Positions 26,569 through 37,000 of a DNA stretch of 64,000 nt are shown in pieces. The position numbers and the translations under genes were made by a program. Each line of letters begins with the position of its first letter. Within the stretch, counting starts at the first letter, position 1. Source of the stretch: Paraburkholderia diazotrophica. Its GTDB lineage: Bacteria; Pseudomonadota; Gammaproteobacteria; Burkholderiales; Burkholderiaceae. The stretch is taken from contig NZ_FNYE01000006.1 of the NCBI RefSeq assembly GCF_900108945.1, positions 186,001 to 250,000 on the forward strand, given 5' to 3'. The notes below the pieces were generated by a model. That model searched no databases, was not told the DNA's origin, and worked only from the letters and a program-made list of their open reading frames with translations.

Positions 26569-27630
26569 ATGCGATACAACCAGCTTGGCCGAACGGGCGT
26601 TTTCGTGTCGGAACTATGTCTCGGCACGATGACGTTCGGCGGCACCGGCGGCATCTGGCAGCACATCGGCGACTTGCAGCAGAACGACGCCGAACGGCTG
26701 ATCGGCCGCGCGATCGACGCAGGCATCAATTTCATCGACACGGCCGACGTCTACTCGTCCGGCGTTTCCGAACAGATCACCGGGCAGGCGCTCAGGAACC
26801 TGAAGGTGCCGCGCGACAGCGTCGTCGTCGCGACGAAGGTCTTCGGCCAGACGGGCGACTTTGCGAATGCGCGCGGCGCGTCGCGCTATCACGTCATGGA
26901 CGGCATCAAGGCGAGCCTGCAACGGCTGCAGCTCGATCACGTCGATCTCTATCAGATACACGGCTTCGATCCCGCGACGCCGATCGAAGAAACGCTGCGC
27001 GCGCTCGATACGCTCGTGCAGCAGGGGCATGTGCGCTATATCGGCGTATCGAACTGGGCCGCGTGGCAGATCGTGAAAGCGCTCGGCATATCGGAGCGGC
27101 TCGGGCTCGCGCGCTTCGATACGTTGCAGGCCTATTACACGATCGCGGGCCGCGATCTCGAACGCGAGCTCGTGCCGATGCTGAAGAGCGAAGGCCTCGG
27201 CCTGATGGTCTGGAGCCCGCTCGCGGGCGGATTGCTGAGCGGCAAGTATGGCCGCGAGCAGCAAGGCGAGGCGGGCAGCCGCCGCACGACGTTCGACTTT
27301 CCGCCCGTCGATCGCGAGCGCGCGTTCGATTGCGTCGACGTCATGCGCGCAATTGCCGAAGCGAAGGGCGTGTCCGTCGCGCAAATCGCGCTCGCGTGGC
27401 TGCTGCATCAGCGCGCGGTGATGAGCGTGATCGTCGGCGCGAAGCGGGTCGAACAGCTCGACGACAACATCAAGGCGACCCAGGTCGAACTGGGCGCGGA
27501 CGATCTCGCGAAGCTCGATGAAGTGAGCCGCCTGCCGTCCGAGTATCCCGGCTGGATGCTGGAGCGTCAGGGCGATCCGCGCCGTCAGCAGATCGGCGAA
27601 ACGCGCAAGGGCCGTGAAGGCGCCGGCTGA
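26569..27630 (+). CDS. Aldo/keto reductase (Kv-beta / YghZ-like)
   Basis: 353 residues: MRYNQLGRTGVFVSELCLGTMTFGG, catalytic aspartate and tyrosine in IDTADVYSSG, lysine in VATKVFG, histidine in YQIHGFD, then YIGVSNWAAWQ and the C-terminal VIVGAKRVEQLDDNIKA cofactor segment. It is an NADPH-dependent TIM-barrel reductase of small carbonyls; the substrate is unknown. The ATG at 26569 has GGAG nine bases before; an ATG at 26554 precedes that site. It ends 83 bp from the convergent pelG, with a hairpin between. Confidence 0.92.
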   Translation: MRYNQLGRTGVFVSELCLGTMTFGGTGGIWQHIGDLQQNDAERLIGRAIDAGINFIDTADVYSSGVSEQITGQALRNLKVPRDSVVVATKVFGQTGDFANARGASRYHVMDGIKASLQRLQLDHVDLYQIHGFDPATPIEETLRALDTLVQQGHVRYIGVSNWAAWQIVKALGISERLGLARFDTLQAYYTIAGRDLERELVPMLKSEGLGLMVWSPLAGGLLSGKYGREQQGEAGSRRTTFDFPPVDRERAFDCVDVMRAIAEAKGVSVAQIALAWLLHQRAVMSVIVGAKRVEQLDDNIKATQVELGADDLAKLDEVSRLPSEYPGWMLERQGDPRRQQIGETRKGREGAG

Positions 27631-27658
27631 GTCTTCCGATCGTCAAACCTGCAAGCAC

Positions 27659-27690
27659 ATGACGCGGCGTGACGCTTCACGCCGCGTCAT
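27659..27690. terminator. Bidirectional hairpin between aldo-keto reductase and pelG
   Basis: Perfect 14-bp stem ATGACGCGGCGTGA / TCACGCCGCGTCAT, loop CGCT. It sits between two convergent ends and is therefore a likely terminator for both, though no T tract follows on either side. Confidence 0.6.
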
Positions 27691-27713
27691 CATCGCGACG
27701 GGGCAACGGGGGC

Positions 27714-29084
27714 TCATTGCAGCATGAACGTCTCGTACTCGAGCGAATCGAGCTTGCGGTCGAGCAGATAAAGACTGGCGAGCACCACGACGAGCAGCGA
27801 TGTCGCGAAGCCATAGCCGTAGTAAGCGGGATTCAGCGACAGCGTGATCGCCGTGAACACCACGTTCAACGCGACGAAGCCGCCCACCAGCAGCAACACG
27901 ATCCTGCGCTTGTCGAGATAGAAGAACACATTGATGGTGCCCATGAACACGACCTGCATGCTGGCCGCGATCACATCGATATAGAGCAGCGGCAGATACA
28001 GCGTCGAAATGCGCAGCCATTGCAGCAGGATCGCGCCCGCCGCGAACAGCATCATCGCGGCAATCGCCTGTACTTTCATGATGTCCCAAATGCCGTTGCG
28101 CAATGCTTCGACCATCGCATCGCGCATGCGCTCGATATGCTGCAACGACGCGCCTTCGCGCACGGCATCGTAGAACGCTTCGTAGTATTCGACGAAATCC
28201 GTTTCGATGCGCATCAGGAACACGGCCATGCCCGGGATGATCGCGAGATACGCGAGAAACACGGGAATGTCGTAGATGATCGACGCGCGCAGCGGACCGA
28301 TCACCGGCTGGCCCGTGCCCGGCGAATACCAGAACATGAACTTGTCGGCCCAGATCGCGAGGTTGTAGAAAAAGCCCGTCAGCATCAGCGACGGATAGCG
28401 ATACGGCTTGCGGAACATCTCGAACGAGATGAAATGGCCGCTGTCGTAGTCGCGGTAGATCAGCGCAAGCAGACCCGTCAGCAGCACCGTTTGCCCGATC
28501 ACGAAGCCCGACAGCAGACCCGTCAGCCCGAACGTGTTGAGCGCGAGCGCCGAGCCCGTCGTCACCGCATAGCCGATGAAGAACACGACGATGATCGACA
28601 TGTACTGCTTCATGCCCGACAGGAAGATCGTCGCGATCCAGATGTTGCTCATCACGGCGAAGCCCGCGAGCATCAGCAGCCTGTATGCGGCTGTCTGCTG
28701 AGGAAAGAGAAAGACCATCGCGAGACCGCCCAGTATTGCCGAAGCCGCTGTCACGATGAACATCACCGCATGAAAATTCGGCAGCACGAGATCGCGCCGC
28801 TTTTCGAAGAGCCGGTCCGACGTGAAGCGCGTGAAGGCCAGTTGCAACGGCCCCGTCAAGATCAGCGACAACGCGATCAGATACGTGACCGACACCTGAA
28901 ACTGTGTGATGAGTCCCGTGGGCACCACGAACGGAATGCTGAGTACGCCGATCAGCAGAATGCCGACGATGGACAGCACCCACGGCCCCGCGCCGATCAG
29001 GCCCGCGTACGTGTATGCCTGCATCAGCCCCAGCAGCGTATTGCGTCGGAGCATCTTGCGCAGTTCGAAACCGATGCCTGCCAT
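27714..29084 (-). CDS. pelG: PelG, MOP-superfamily Pel polysaccharide transporter
   Basis: 456 residues with about twelve membrane helices, beginning MAGIGFELRKMLRRNTLLGLMQAYTYAGLIGAGPWVLSIVGI, the PelG hallmark. Other marks are MLTGFFYNLAIWADKFMFW and IPVFLAYLAIIPGMAVFLMRIETDFVEYYEAFYDA. In Pseudomonas it carries the nascent Pel chain across the inner membrane together with PelD, PelE and PelF. The start at 29084 is 16 bp after the pelF stop; a long upstream frame is arginine-rich noise. Last gene of the operon. Confidence 0.95.
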   Translation of the reverse strand: MAGIGFELRKMLRRNTLLGLMQAYTYAGLIGAGPWVLSIVGILLIGVLSIPFVVPTGLITQFQVSVTYLIALSLILTGPLQLAFTRFTSDRLFEKRRDLVLPNFHAVMFIVTAASAILGGLAMVFLFPQQTAAYRLLMLAGFAVMSNIWIATIFLSGMKQYMSIIVVFFIGYAVTTGSALALNTFGLTGLLSGFVIGQTVLLTGLLALIYRDYDSGHFISFEMFRKPYRYPSLMLTGFFYNLAIWADKFMFWYSPGTGQPVIGPLRASIIYDIPVFLAYLAIIPGMAVFLMRIETDFVEYYEAFYDAVREGASLQHIERMRDAMVEALRNGIWDIMKVQAIAAMMLFAAGAILLQWLRISTLYLPLLYIDVIAASMQVVFMGTINVFFYLDKRRIVLLLVGGFVALNVVFTAITLSLNPAYYGYGFATSLLVVVLASLYLLDRKLDSLEYETFMLQ

Positions 29085-29100
29085 CGTCGTGCGCTCCCGT

Positions 29101-30684
29101 TCAGTGCGACATGGGCATCGGCGCGGCTTCCGATGCGGGTGGATCGGCGAGATCCGCTTGCGCGGTGAGCCGCGCATAGAGAGTGCGATACGCGCCGACC
29201 ATCTGGTCCTGCGTGTAGTAGCGCTCGACGCGCGCCATGCCCGCTTGCTGCGCGGCGTGCCAGTTGCCGTCGTCGAGCAGATCGAGCGCCGCTTCCGCCA
29301 GCGCGCGCGGATCGGCGATCTGCACGACGCGTCCGGCCGCGCCGAGCGCCGCATCGTCGCCTTCGAGCCCATAGATCAGCTGACGGCACGAACCGACATC
29401 CGTCGTCACGGACGGCACGCCCGCCGCGAAGCCTTCGAGCACGACGAGCGGCAGCGCCTCCGAAATCGAGCTGAGCACCAGCACGCCGCACTTCGGCAAC
29501 AGCTCGTCGATCTTCTGGAAGCCGAGAAACTTCACCTTGTCCTGCAAGCCCAGGCTTTCGACGAGCGCCTGACATTCGGCCGCATAAGAAGGGTCTTCAT
29601 TTTCGGGCCCCGCGATCCACGCTTGCGCTTCGGGCATGCGGCGTACGACGGTGAGCATCGCGCGAATGAAGGTCTTGACGTCCTTGATCGGGACCACGCG
29701 CCCGATCAGGCACAGCGTCTTCGGCACGGTGGCGGCGCGCAGCGCGCGCAGCGGCGCGAGCCTCGGCAGATTCACGCCGTTCGGAATGTTGGCCGTTTTC
29801 TCTTCGGGCGCGCCGTCGATCACCTGGCGCCGGCGGTTGCCTTCGTACAGCGCGATGATGTCCGCGGCTGCGTCGTAGCACACATGTCCGAGCGTCTCGA
29901 AGAAGCGCACCCACAGGTCGCGGAAATAGCCGATCTGCGATACGTCGCGTTCGAAGATGCTGCGGTTGTCGCGTATCCATTCGCTCTGGAACAGATCGAT
30001 CTTGCGTTCCTTCGTGTAGATGCCGTGCTCGGACACGAGCAGCGGCCGCGCGTAGCGATAGCGCGCGAGCGCGCCGAGAAAGCCCGCATAGCCCGTCGAC
30101 ACCGTATGGAACATCTTCGCGCGCGGCAGCCCTTCGGCGATCTTCGCGAGCTGCCAAAGCGGCTTGTGCATGATGCGCACGGTCCAGAAGTAATCGACGA
30201 ACGACGGGTCCGTGCAGAACTGCCGATACTGATCGGTCAGATAGTTCCAGGCCTCCTTTGAATAGAGAAACGCGTCTTCACCCAATGCGCCGCCGGGCCG
30301 CAGATCGCCTAGCATGTCCTTCAACATGCGGCCCGCCGCGTGACGCATCGCCGGATTGCGCAAACTGTCGTGCAGTTGCGCGGACCGCATGAACGCGGAC
30401 GCATCGCCGCGCTGCTTCTGCACGAGCGGCGGAAGCGCGAAATCGTACAGATAGTGATTCTCCAGATGCACGACGTTATCGGGCAACGCGTACTGCATCT
30501 TCGGATAGTCTTGCGGACGGCTGCCGAGAAAGCACAGCGCAAACGAATACTCGGGAAACGCGCGGATGATCTGGTTGACCCAGCTCGACACGCCGCCGCT
30601 CACATAGGGGAACGTGCCTTCGAGCAGCAGGCAGATATCGGCGGAATCGGCGCGCGGCAGTTCGGGCGTTTGCGATGAGAGCAT
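29101..30684 (-). CDS. pelF: PelF, family 4 glycosyltransferase for Pel synthesis
   Basis: 527 residues. CLLLEGTFPYVSGGVSSWVNQIIRAFPE is the PelF start, GRVVPIKDVKTFIRAM is the nucleotide-sugar domain opening, and EALPLVVLEGFAAGVPSVTTDVGSCR carries the GT4 EX7E motif. It is the soluble transferase that polymerises UDP-GalNAc-derived units of Pel on the cytosolic side. It starts 12 bp after pelE and ends 16 bp before pelG, so it is tightly cotranscribed. Confidence 0.97.
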   Translation of the reverse strand: MLSSQTPELPRADSADICLLLEGTFPYVSGGVSSWVNQIIRAFPEYSFALCFLGSRPQDYPKMQYALPDNVVHLENHYLYDFALPPLVQKQRGDASAFMRSAQLHDSLRNPAMRHAAGRMLKDMLGDLRPGGALGEDAFLYSKEAWNYLTDQYRQFCTDPSFVDYFWTVRIMHKPLWQLAKIAEGLPRAKMFHTVSTGYAGFLGALARYRYARPLLVSEHGIYTKERKIDLFQSEWIRDNRSIFERDVSQIGYFRDLWVRFFETLGHVCYDAAADIIALYEGNRRRQVIDGAPEEKTANIPNGVNLPRLAPLRALRAATVPKTLCLIGRVVPIKDVKTFIRAMLTVVRRMPEAQAWIAGPENEDPSYAAECQALVESLGLQDKVKFLGFQKIDELLPKCGVLVLSSISEALPLVVLEGFAAGVPSVTTDVGSCRQLIYGLEGDDAALGAAGRVVQIADPRALAEAALDLLDDGNWHAAQQAGMARVERYYTQDQMVGAYRTLYARLTAQADLADPPASEAAPMPMSH

Positions 30685-30696
30685 GATGTCGACGTC

Positions 30697-31881
30697 TCAG
30701 GCGGAGTGAGGACGCGCGGCGCCTGGGCCGCGCGGCTTCCAGAAATCGAGGACGGCGGACAGCGTCGGTGTCGTCGCGCGGCTGTCCATTTCGCCGATCA
30801 GCGCGCGCACGCGCGCGAAATCGCGGCGCAGCCAGGCCGCTTCCGCGAGCCAGGGCAGCATGCGGTCGCGCGGAAAGCCGCAGTCGATCGCACGTTGCAG
30901 CATCGTATCCGCGCCGTCGAGATCGAGCCGCGCAATCGCAAGACGGCCGCGCAGACGCCACAGCGCCGCGTCGTTCGGATCGTGCTCGAGCGCGGCGGTT
31001 GCGTATGCATCGGCTTGAGCGGCCGCATTGCGATACACGTCGCCCGTGACGAGATTTTCGTAAATCAGCTCGCTGTACAGTTGCGCGAGCGTCCTGTTTG
31101 CGTCGGCGCGCTGCGCATCGCTCAGCTCGGGATGCAGCTTCCGATCGAGCTTCGGGCGCTCGACGAGTATCCGCTGCGTGAGTCCCTTCTCGCGGTTGTC
31201 GAGAATGCCGTACGCGAGCAGGCGGATATCGTCGAGGGGATCGGCGAGCATGCCTTGCAGCAGCGGCGAAACGGTGCGCGCGGGCATCGACTGCATCGCG
31301 AGCAAAGCGGTCATCCGAAACGACGTGCCCGCTTCGGCGTTCTGCAATTCGGCCTTCAGCCGCGCGCCGCGTCCGTACGAAACGGTGCCCATCAGATTCG
31401 CGGCGAACTCGGGCTCGTCGACGAGCGCGACGGGCAGCTCCGCGCGCTGCGTCGGCAACACGGCGGCAATCGCCATCGCGCCGATCGGCCCGAGCAGGCC
31501 GCCGACCGGCACTGCGAAATTCAGAACCCACAGCGCAGTCAGCAAGCCGGCGCGCGGCAGACGATAACGCAGGGGCAACACCGATGCGAGGCCGTATGCT
31601 GCGACGAGTGCGGCGAGCGCCTGCACGAGCAGGCACAGCAGCAATACTTGTGTGTTCAGATGCGCGATCGAGTGCGGCGACGCAGTGCCCGTGCTCACGA
31701 TGTCGCCGAGCCATTGCGCGGAGGTGTCGGGCACGCTGCGGGCAGCGATCGCGAACACGGCGATCTGCAACGCGAGCGCGAGCACGACGAGCAGCACGGC
31801 GACGAACGTGATGCGCGCGCGCTCCGGCTGCGCGCGTACGGCGCGCCGATGAACACGCGCGTTTTGATCAGTAGCGGACAT
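30697..31881 (-). CDS. pelE: PelE, membrane protein with TPR/HEAT-like cytosolic domain
   Basis: 394 residues from ATG 31881 (MSATDQNARVHRR). Two or three hydrophobic segments at the N-terminus (FVAVLLVVLALALQIAVFAIAA; VLLLCLLVQALAALVAAYGLA; LLTALWVLNFAVPVGGLLGPIGAMAIAAVLP), then a helical repeat domain with LRGRLAIARLDLDGADTMLQRAIDCG as the clearest TPR. In the Pel complex it links PelD and PelG. Its start lies inside the 3' end of pelD (14-bp overlap). Confidence 0.9.
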   Translation of the reverse strand: MSATDQNARVHRRAVRAQPERARITFVAVLLVVLALALQIAVFAIAARSVPDTSAQWLGDIVSTGTASPHSIAHLNTQVLLLCLLVQALAALVAAYGLASVLPLRYRLPRAGLLTALWVLNFAVPVGGLLGPIGAMAIAAVLPTQRAELPVALVDEPEFAANLMGTVSYGRGARLKAELQNAEAGTSFRMTALLAMQSMPARTVSPLLQGMLADPLDDIRLLAYGILDNREKGLTQRILVERPKLDRKLHPELSDAQRADANRTLAQLYSELIYENLVTGDVYRNAAAQADAYATAALEHDPNDAALWRLRGRLAIARLDLDGADTMLQRAIDCGFPRDRMLPWLAEAAWLRRDFARVRALIGEMDSRATTPTLSAVLDFWKPRGPGAARPHSA

Positions 31882-33370
31882 CGCAACGCTCCAGCAGATG
31901 CCGCAATTCGGCGACGGGTTCATCGGCGGGCACGGCCGTCGAATGTACGGCGACGCGCGCCGCTTCGAAATCCACCCCGTACTGCGCGCGCAAATTTTCT
32001 TCGATACGCATCAGATAGCCGTCCACGGCGCTCTCGCCCGATAGCGGCATCAGCGTGAGCACTACGCGATGCCCGTCGTCTTGCAGCGGCCATTGCACGT
32101 CGAGCGCGCGGCGCGTGCGCAGCACGTGTTCATAGAGCGTCGCGCTCGCGTCGTCGTTGTGAAACACGAGCGCGACGATCGACGATTGCACCTGCGTATC
32201 GCGCTTCAGATGAACGAGCCGCGCGTAATCGAGCGCGAACGTGTGAGGGCATGACGGAAAAGCCGTCAGCGTATCGCGCGTGATGACGGCATGCTGCACG
32301 CCGTCCGCATAGAAGTTGCACAGCACCAGCAGGAATTGCAGATTGTCGCGCGTGAGCGCGAGAAACGGCATGCGTTCGACGGCCAGCACGCCGACGGGAT
32401 TCTTCTGCGTATCCATGAGCGGCACAACCACGACGTAGCGGCTGCGCGCAATGTCCTGATTCGCTTTCGATTCGACATGGACCAGCGTACGCGTATCGAG
32501 CGCTTCGCGCACCAGCGGATCGTCCGGATCGAACGCGCAAGGCGCGCCGATCGACGCGGCCACGGCCGTCGAGGGCGCGGCGCCGCGCCACGCATGCACG
32601 CTCGCGGCTTCGATCTGGCAGGCCTGCGCCGCTGCGTCGAGAAACGGCTGCGCGCCGCGCAAGTCGACGGCGCCTTGCTGCGTCGCCGTCGGCTCCTGAT
32701 CCAGCACGATTCTGCGCAGCCTCGCGAGCGAATCGCGCAGCGTGGCAGGGCGGCCCAGCAGATCCTGTTCGAGTCTTTCATGCGACAGCCGCAACATGAA
32801 CTGATTGCGCGTGAGAATCGACAGGCGTTCGGCGAGATAGTCGTTGGCGATGCGGCCCTGGCGCAAGCGCGTGATCCAGATGTCGCCGAATTGCCCGCAT
32901 AGCAGCGTGACGACGAAGCCGCCAAGGAAAAAGCTCACAGGAAAGATGTGCGTGTGCGGACCCGTCGTCAGCACGTGCGCGAGCGAAGCATGCACCGGCG
33001 CACCGCCGCCTTGCGGATAGAGTACATACCACGATGCGAGCAGAATCAGCCCTGAAAACACGCCTGCAATCGATCCATAACGCAGCGCAATCACGAGCGG
33101 CACGATCCACACCCAGCCGAAGCCGCTGTGCACGAGGAGCGGATCGTTGCGATCGAAAGCCCAGCACACGGCAATCGCGATCAGCGTCGCGACAACCGTT
33201 TCGAGTGTCGCGATCAGGCTGTGGTGCATGGAGCCGCGCGGCGGCGCGATCACGCGCGCCCACCACGAACCCGCGCCGACGCTTTGCTCCTGCCGCCGCT
33301 GGTGTCGTCGCTGGCGTGGCCGGTTATGGCGCCCGCGCGGCGCCGATTCTTCGTTAGCGTGCGTATTCAT
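31868..33370 (-). CDS. pelD: PelD, c-di-GMP receptor of the Pel system
   Basis: 500 residues: basic N-terminus, about four membrane helices (~55-170), a coiled segment, a GAF domain (~220-370) and a degenerate GGDEF domain. The GGDEF signature itself is lost (FHNDDAS in its place), so no cyclase activity is expected. An RxxD motif, RALD at about 421-424, sits where the c-di-GMP inhibitory site lies in Pseudomonas PelD, so ligand binding is probably kept. This makes Pel export respond to c-di-GMP after translation. It overlaps pelE by 14 bp. Confidence 0.95.
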   Translation of the reverse strand: MNTHANEESAPRGRHNRPRQRRHQRRQEQSVGAGSWWARVIAPPRGSMHHSLIATLETVVATLIAIAVCWAFDRNDPLLVHSGFGWVWIVPLVIALRYGSIAGVFSGLILLASWYVLYPQGGGAPVHASLAHVLTTGPHTHIFPVSFFLGGFVVTLLCGQFGDIWITRLRQGRIANDYLAERLSILTRNQFMLRLSHERLEQDLLGRPATLRDSLARLRRIVLDQEPTATQQGAVDLRGAQPFLDAAAQACQIEAASVHAWRGAAPSTAVAASIGAPCAFDPDDPLVREALDTRTLVHVESKANQDIARSRYVVVVPLMDTQKNPVGVLAVERMPFLALTRDNLQFLLVLCNFYADGVQHAVITRDTLTAFPSCPHTFALDYARLVHLKRDTQVQSSIVALVFHNDDASATLYEHVLRTRRALDVQWPLQDDGHRVVLTLMPLSGESAVDGYLMRIEENLRAQYGVDFEAARVAVHSTAVPADEPVAELRHLLERCDVRY

Positions 33371-33437
33371 CGCGTTCGCCCGATTCAGTCTGGATTCGAT
33401 TCGAACTCAGAGTCGATGATAGTCGCGTCGGACGCGC

Positions 33438-33983
33438 TCAGCGCGCGAGCGGCGACAGCAACTCGCGCTCGAGCTTCTGCGCGACGCCCGACACGGCATC
33501 GCGGCTCCAACCCGTGCGGCTGCCCGTGCCCGTCCATACGACCTTGCCCGACTGCACGTCGATCACGTCGAACGTGAGCCCGACGGCCGGTTCGCCATCG
33601 ACGCCCACCTTGTAGCGCCATTCGTTGACGGCACCCGTCAACGCATAGCGCGCGTTCTGCTGACGCGCCCAGTTCAGCGCGTTCTGTTGCGCGTCGGGCT
33701 TTGCGGGATCGAACAGCGTTTCGTCGTCCGCGCTCGCGGGATAGCGCGATAGATTCGTGTAGCCATACGACGCGAGCAGGCTCTGCGCGATCGACGCGGC
33801 GCGCTGGCCCGCCTGCGGCGTCTCCGTGTTGTTCGCGATGGGCAGGATGGCGACGCTGTCGCTCTTCGAAATCGCGGGCGGCGCGCTGCGATCGACGACC
33901 GCGCAGCCTGCGAGCGCGGCCATCAGCGCGACGGACGAAACAAGCGTGACGGTGCGCGCGCGAATGGTGTTGCTGTGGTTCAT
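33438..33983 (-). CDS. pelC: PelC, outer-membrane-associated lipoprotein
   Basis: 181 residues with a lipoprotein signal: ARTVTLVSSVALMAALAGC, lipobox LAGC. The mature part (ILPIANNTETPQAGQRAASIAQSLLASYGYTNL ... NARYALTGAVNEWRYKVGVDGEPAVGLTFDVID) is the PelC fold, which in Pseudomonas forms a periplasmic ring that guides the polymer to PelB. It is 36 bp downstream of pelB and 67 bp before pelD. Confidence 0.93.
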   Translation of the reverse strand: MNHSNTIRARTVTLVSSVALMAALAGCAVVDRSAPPAISKSDSVAILPIANNTETPQAGQRAASIAQSLLASYGYTNLSRYPASADDETLFDPAKPDAQQNALNWARQQNARYALTGAVNEWRYKVGVDGEPAVGLTFDVIDVQSGKVVWTGTGSRTGWSRDAVSGVAQKLERELLSPLAR

Positions 33984-34019
33984 GTCGTTCCCCTCTGGTC
34001 CATGCTCTTGAATGCAGCT

Positions 34020-37000
34020 TCAATACAGATAGCGATACCGCACGCCGACTTCCTTCACCGACGTCGAGTGATTCGACGAAACGCCCTGATACGCGCCATA
34101 GAGCATCAGCTGATCGTTGCCGAACACGCTGCCGACGACGCCAAGCTCCGCCTCGCCCGACCAGCCCGCGCGCGAGTCGCGCAGCGGCCCGCCGATGAAC
34201 ATCGGCCGCCATCCCTTCGAATACTCGTCGGGCAGCCCGTCGCCGAACGAAAACAGCAGTCCGCCTTGCGTGAAGGTCTGCGGCATGAACGAGGCCGCCG
34301 TGAACGGCGTGCCCTGCGGCAGCAGCACGCGCAGCGCGTCGCCGGGCGTGCCCGTCGCGTTGTACTGGCCATGCGCGAACACGGCGCGAATCGTGTAGTC
34401 GGGATAATCGGCCTTGATCTTGTAGCCGATGTTCGCTTCGACCAGACCGCCGTTGCCGAGATACGAACGGTCCTGGCCGTGAAAGCGCGCATATTCGTAG
34501 CGCGCGCCGCCGAACCAGTGCGGATCGAGCACGTAGATGAAGCCGAGCGACGCGAGGTCCTTGGTGCCGCCCACCGTAAGCTGTGTGGACTCCGTCGCCG
34601 CCAGGTTGTAGCCGAGCGCATAGATCAGCGTGAGGCGCCGCGTGACGTTGTACGTGCCCTCGATGCGCGCCGTCGTGAAGTCGTCGAGCGCATTGCGGCG
34701 GCCGAGTGTCACGTGCTCTTCGTCGTAGCGTCCCTTGTGTCCGTAGATCGCTTCGAAGAGCCGGTCGTGCTTCGGCGCATACGCGAGCTGCGAGCCGTCC
34801 ACTGTCTGATCGCGCTGCATGTAGCGCAACTGCAGATTCTGCGAAGGCGTGACGCGCAGGCTGCCCGTCGCCGATTCCTCGGTGAAGCGCAACGGGCCCT
34901 GATCGGCGTAACGGAATGCACCCGCCAACGCCTGTGCGTTCGCGAGCAGTTGCTCGCGTGCCATCGCCTGGGTCGTCTCGTCTTCGGGCTCGCGCGTGAG
35001 CGAGTCGAATGCGCCTGTTTGCGCGGCGGCTACGCGGCCCGTCTGCGCTTGCGCCTCGATCCGGTTCTGCCGTGGAATCAGATCGGGCAGCGTGTCGAGC
35101 AGGCGCGACAGTTCGTCGACGTCGCCATCGCTGATCGCGAGCTGCGCCTGCGCATAGACGGGGCGCTGGCTGTCGCTGATGTACTGCCTCGTGAGCCATG
35201 CGCGCTCCATGTCGGACGCGTCTTCATTCTGCGCCCATGAAATCGCGGCCTCACGCGCGATCGCCGAATAGAGGCGCTGGTCCTTGCGGATTTCCTCCTG
35301 CTTCGCGGGCGGCAACTCACCGATGTCGCCGAGCCTGGACGCGGCCGCGTCGTTTGCATCAGCGTGATTGCGATCGGCGCGCAGCATCTCGATCAGCACC
35401 GCGCGTGAACGGTCGCCGTTCGCATAGAGCTGCGTGAGTGCGACGTAACGGGCGCGCAGATCGTCGACGTCGGCGGCGGGCAGCGGCGGTGGGCGTGATG
35501 GATCACGTGACGGATCACGCGACGGATCGCGCCGACGGTGCGCAAGCTCGATCCACACCTGCTTGCGCAAGCGCCACGCTTCGTCGACGCGGCCGTTCAG
35601 GTCGAGCCCGTCGGCATACGTCAGGCGCCACAGCAGGCTTCGTTCGCCCTGCGCGGTCTGCTTGTGCAGATAGTGCAGGGCCTTGCGTCCGTCGCCGAGA
35701 CGCAGCCATGCCGCGCCATACGCGCCCCATAGCTGCGGATCGCTTTCGGCGTCGCTGGCGAAGCGGCGCAGCGCGGCCTGCGATGCGGCATCGGTGCCGC
35801 GCTCGTTCAGCATCCAGATGTAGGCCGCGCGCGCTTCCGGACTGTTCGGGTCGAGCGCGGCCGCGTGCTCGATGTCGCGCAACGCGGCGTCGTTCTGGCC
35901 CATTTGCCGCTCATAGTCGGCGCGCGCGAGCAGGAACGTCGCGGACTGTTCGGCTTCCTTCAACTGCCCGGACGTGAGCGACGCAAGCAACGCCCTGATG
36001 CGCCCCCATGCACGCGCGTGCTGATAGTCGTACAGCGCTTCCGACAACATGCGCGGCGATCCGCCGTGACGGTACGCGTATTCGGCGAGACGTCCCGCGT
36101 CGATCGGCGAATTGTTGAAGAAATTTGTCATCAGCTCGAAGTCCTGCACGCTCGCCTTGCCGCCCGCGATCAACCGACGATAGCCGAGGCCCGCATCGCG
36201 CGTGTTCTGGTTCGCATCGGCGAGCATCGCGTAGAAGCGCCAGAACTCGTCGTTCGACGGCGGCGCGGCGCGTTTCGCTTCGTTCATTGCGGCGAGCGCC
36301 TCATCGAAATGCGTGCGCGCATACAGCATCGTGGCGATCGTCAGGCCGTATTCCGCGTTCGGCCCGTATTCGCGTTCGAGGCCTTGCCATGTGCGCAACG
36401 CGAGATCGTCGTCGCCCTTGCGCCCGGCGACCTGCGCGTAGCGCTCCGATGCTTCGCGGCGCAGCGGGCCCTTGAAGCGCGTTTGCAAAAAGTGGAGTGC
36501 GGAGTCGGGATCGCCGAGACGCTCATATGAAAACACCACGGCGTCCACGAGCTTGAGATTGGCCGGCTGCTCGTCGGCCTGGTGCAGCGTGACGGCAAGC
36601 AGCGCCGCGTCGTCGTTGAGTCCAGGCGCGAGGCGCGCGACGCGGTTCCAGTCGTCCGGTGTGCCGCGCGTCTTCGCGAGGGCCATGTAATTCGACAGCG
36701 CGACTTCCGGGTGATGGTTCCACTCGGCGACCTGTGCCAGACGCTCGCGCCATACGACCGATTGCGGGTCCTTGTCGACGGCCATCTGCGCGATGCGCTG
36801 TGCGTTGGCGACGTCGCCGTTTGCGAGGAACACGCGATACGCGAGTTCGTAATCGGAGGCGCTGACATCGCCGGGCGCAGCAGTGGCTGTGCCGGCAGCG
36901 GGCACGGGCGCAGCGACGCGCACGAGCCGCGCCCGTTGATCGTCGATGGAAGCCGCGATGGAAGCCGCGATGGAAGCCGGGTCCAGCGCACGGCGCAGCG

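Noticed and set aside
33385..35199. Long minus-strand frame across pelC and the end of pelB
   Set aside because: Out-of-frame shadow on the same strand; pelB and pelC have clear homology, signal peptide and barrel end in their own frames.
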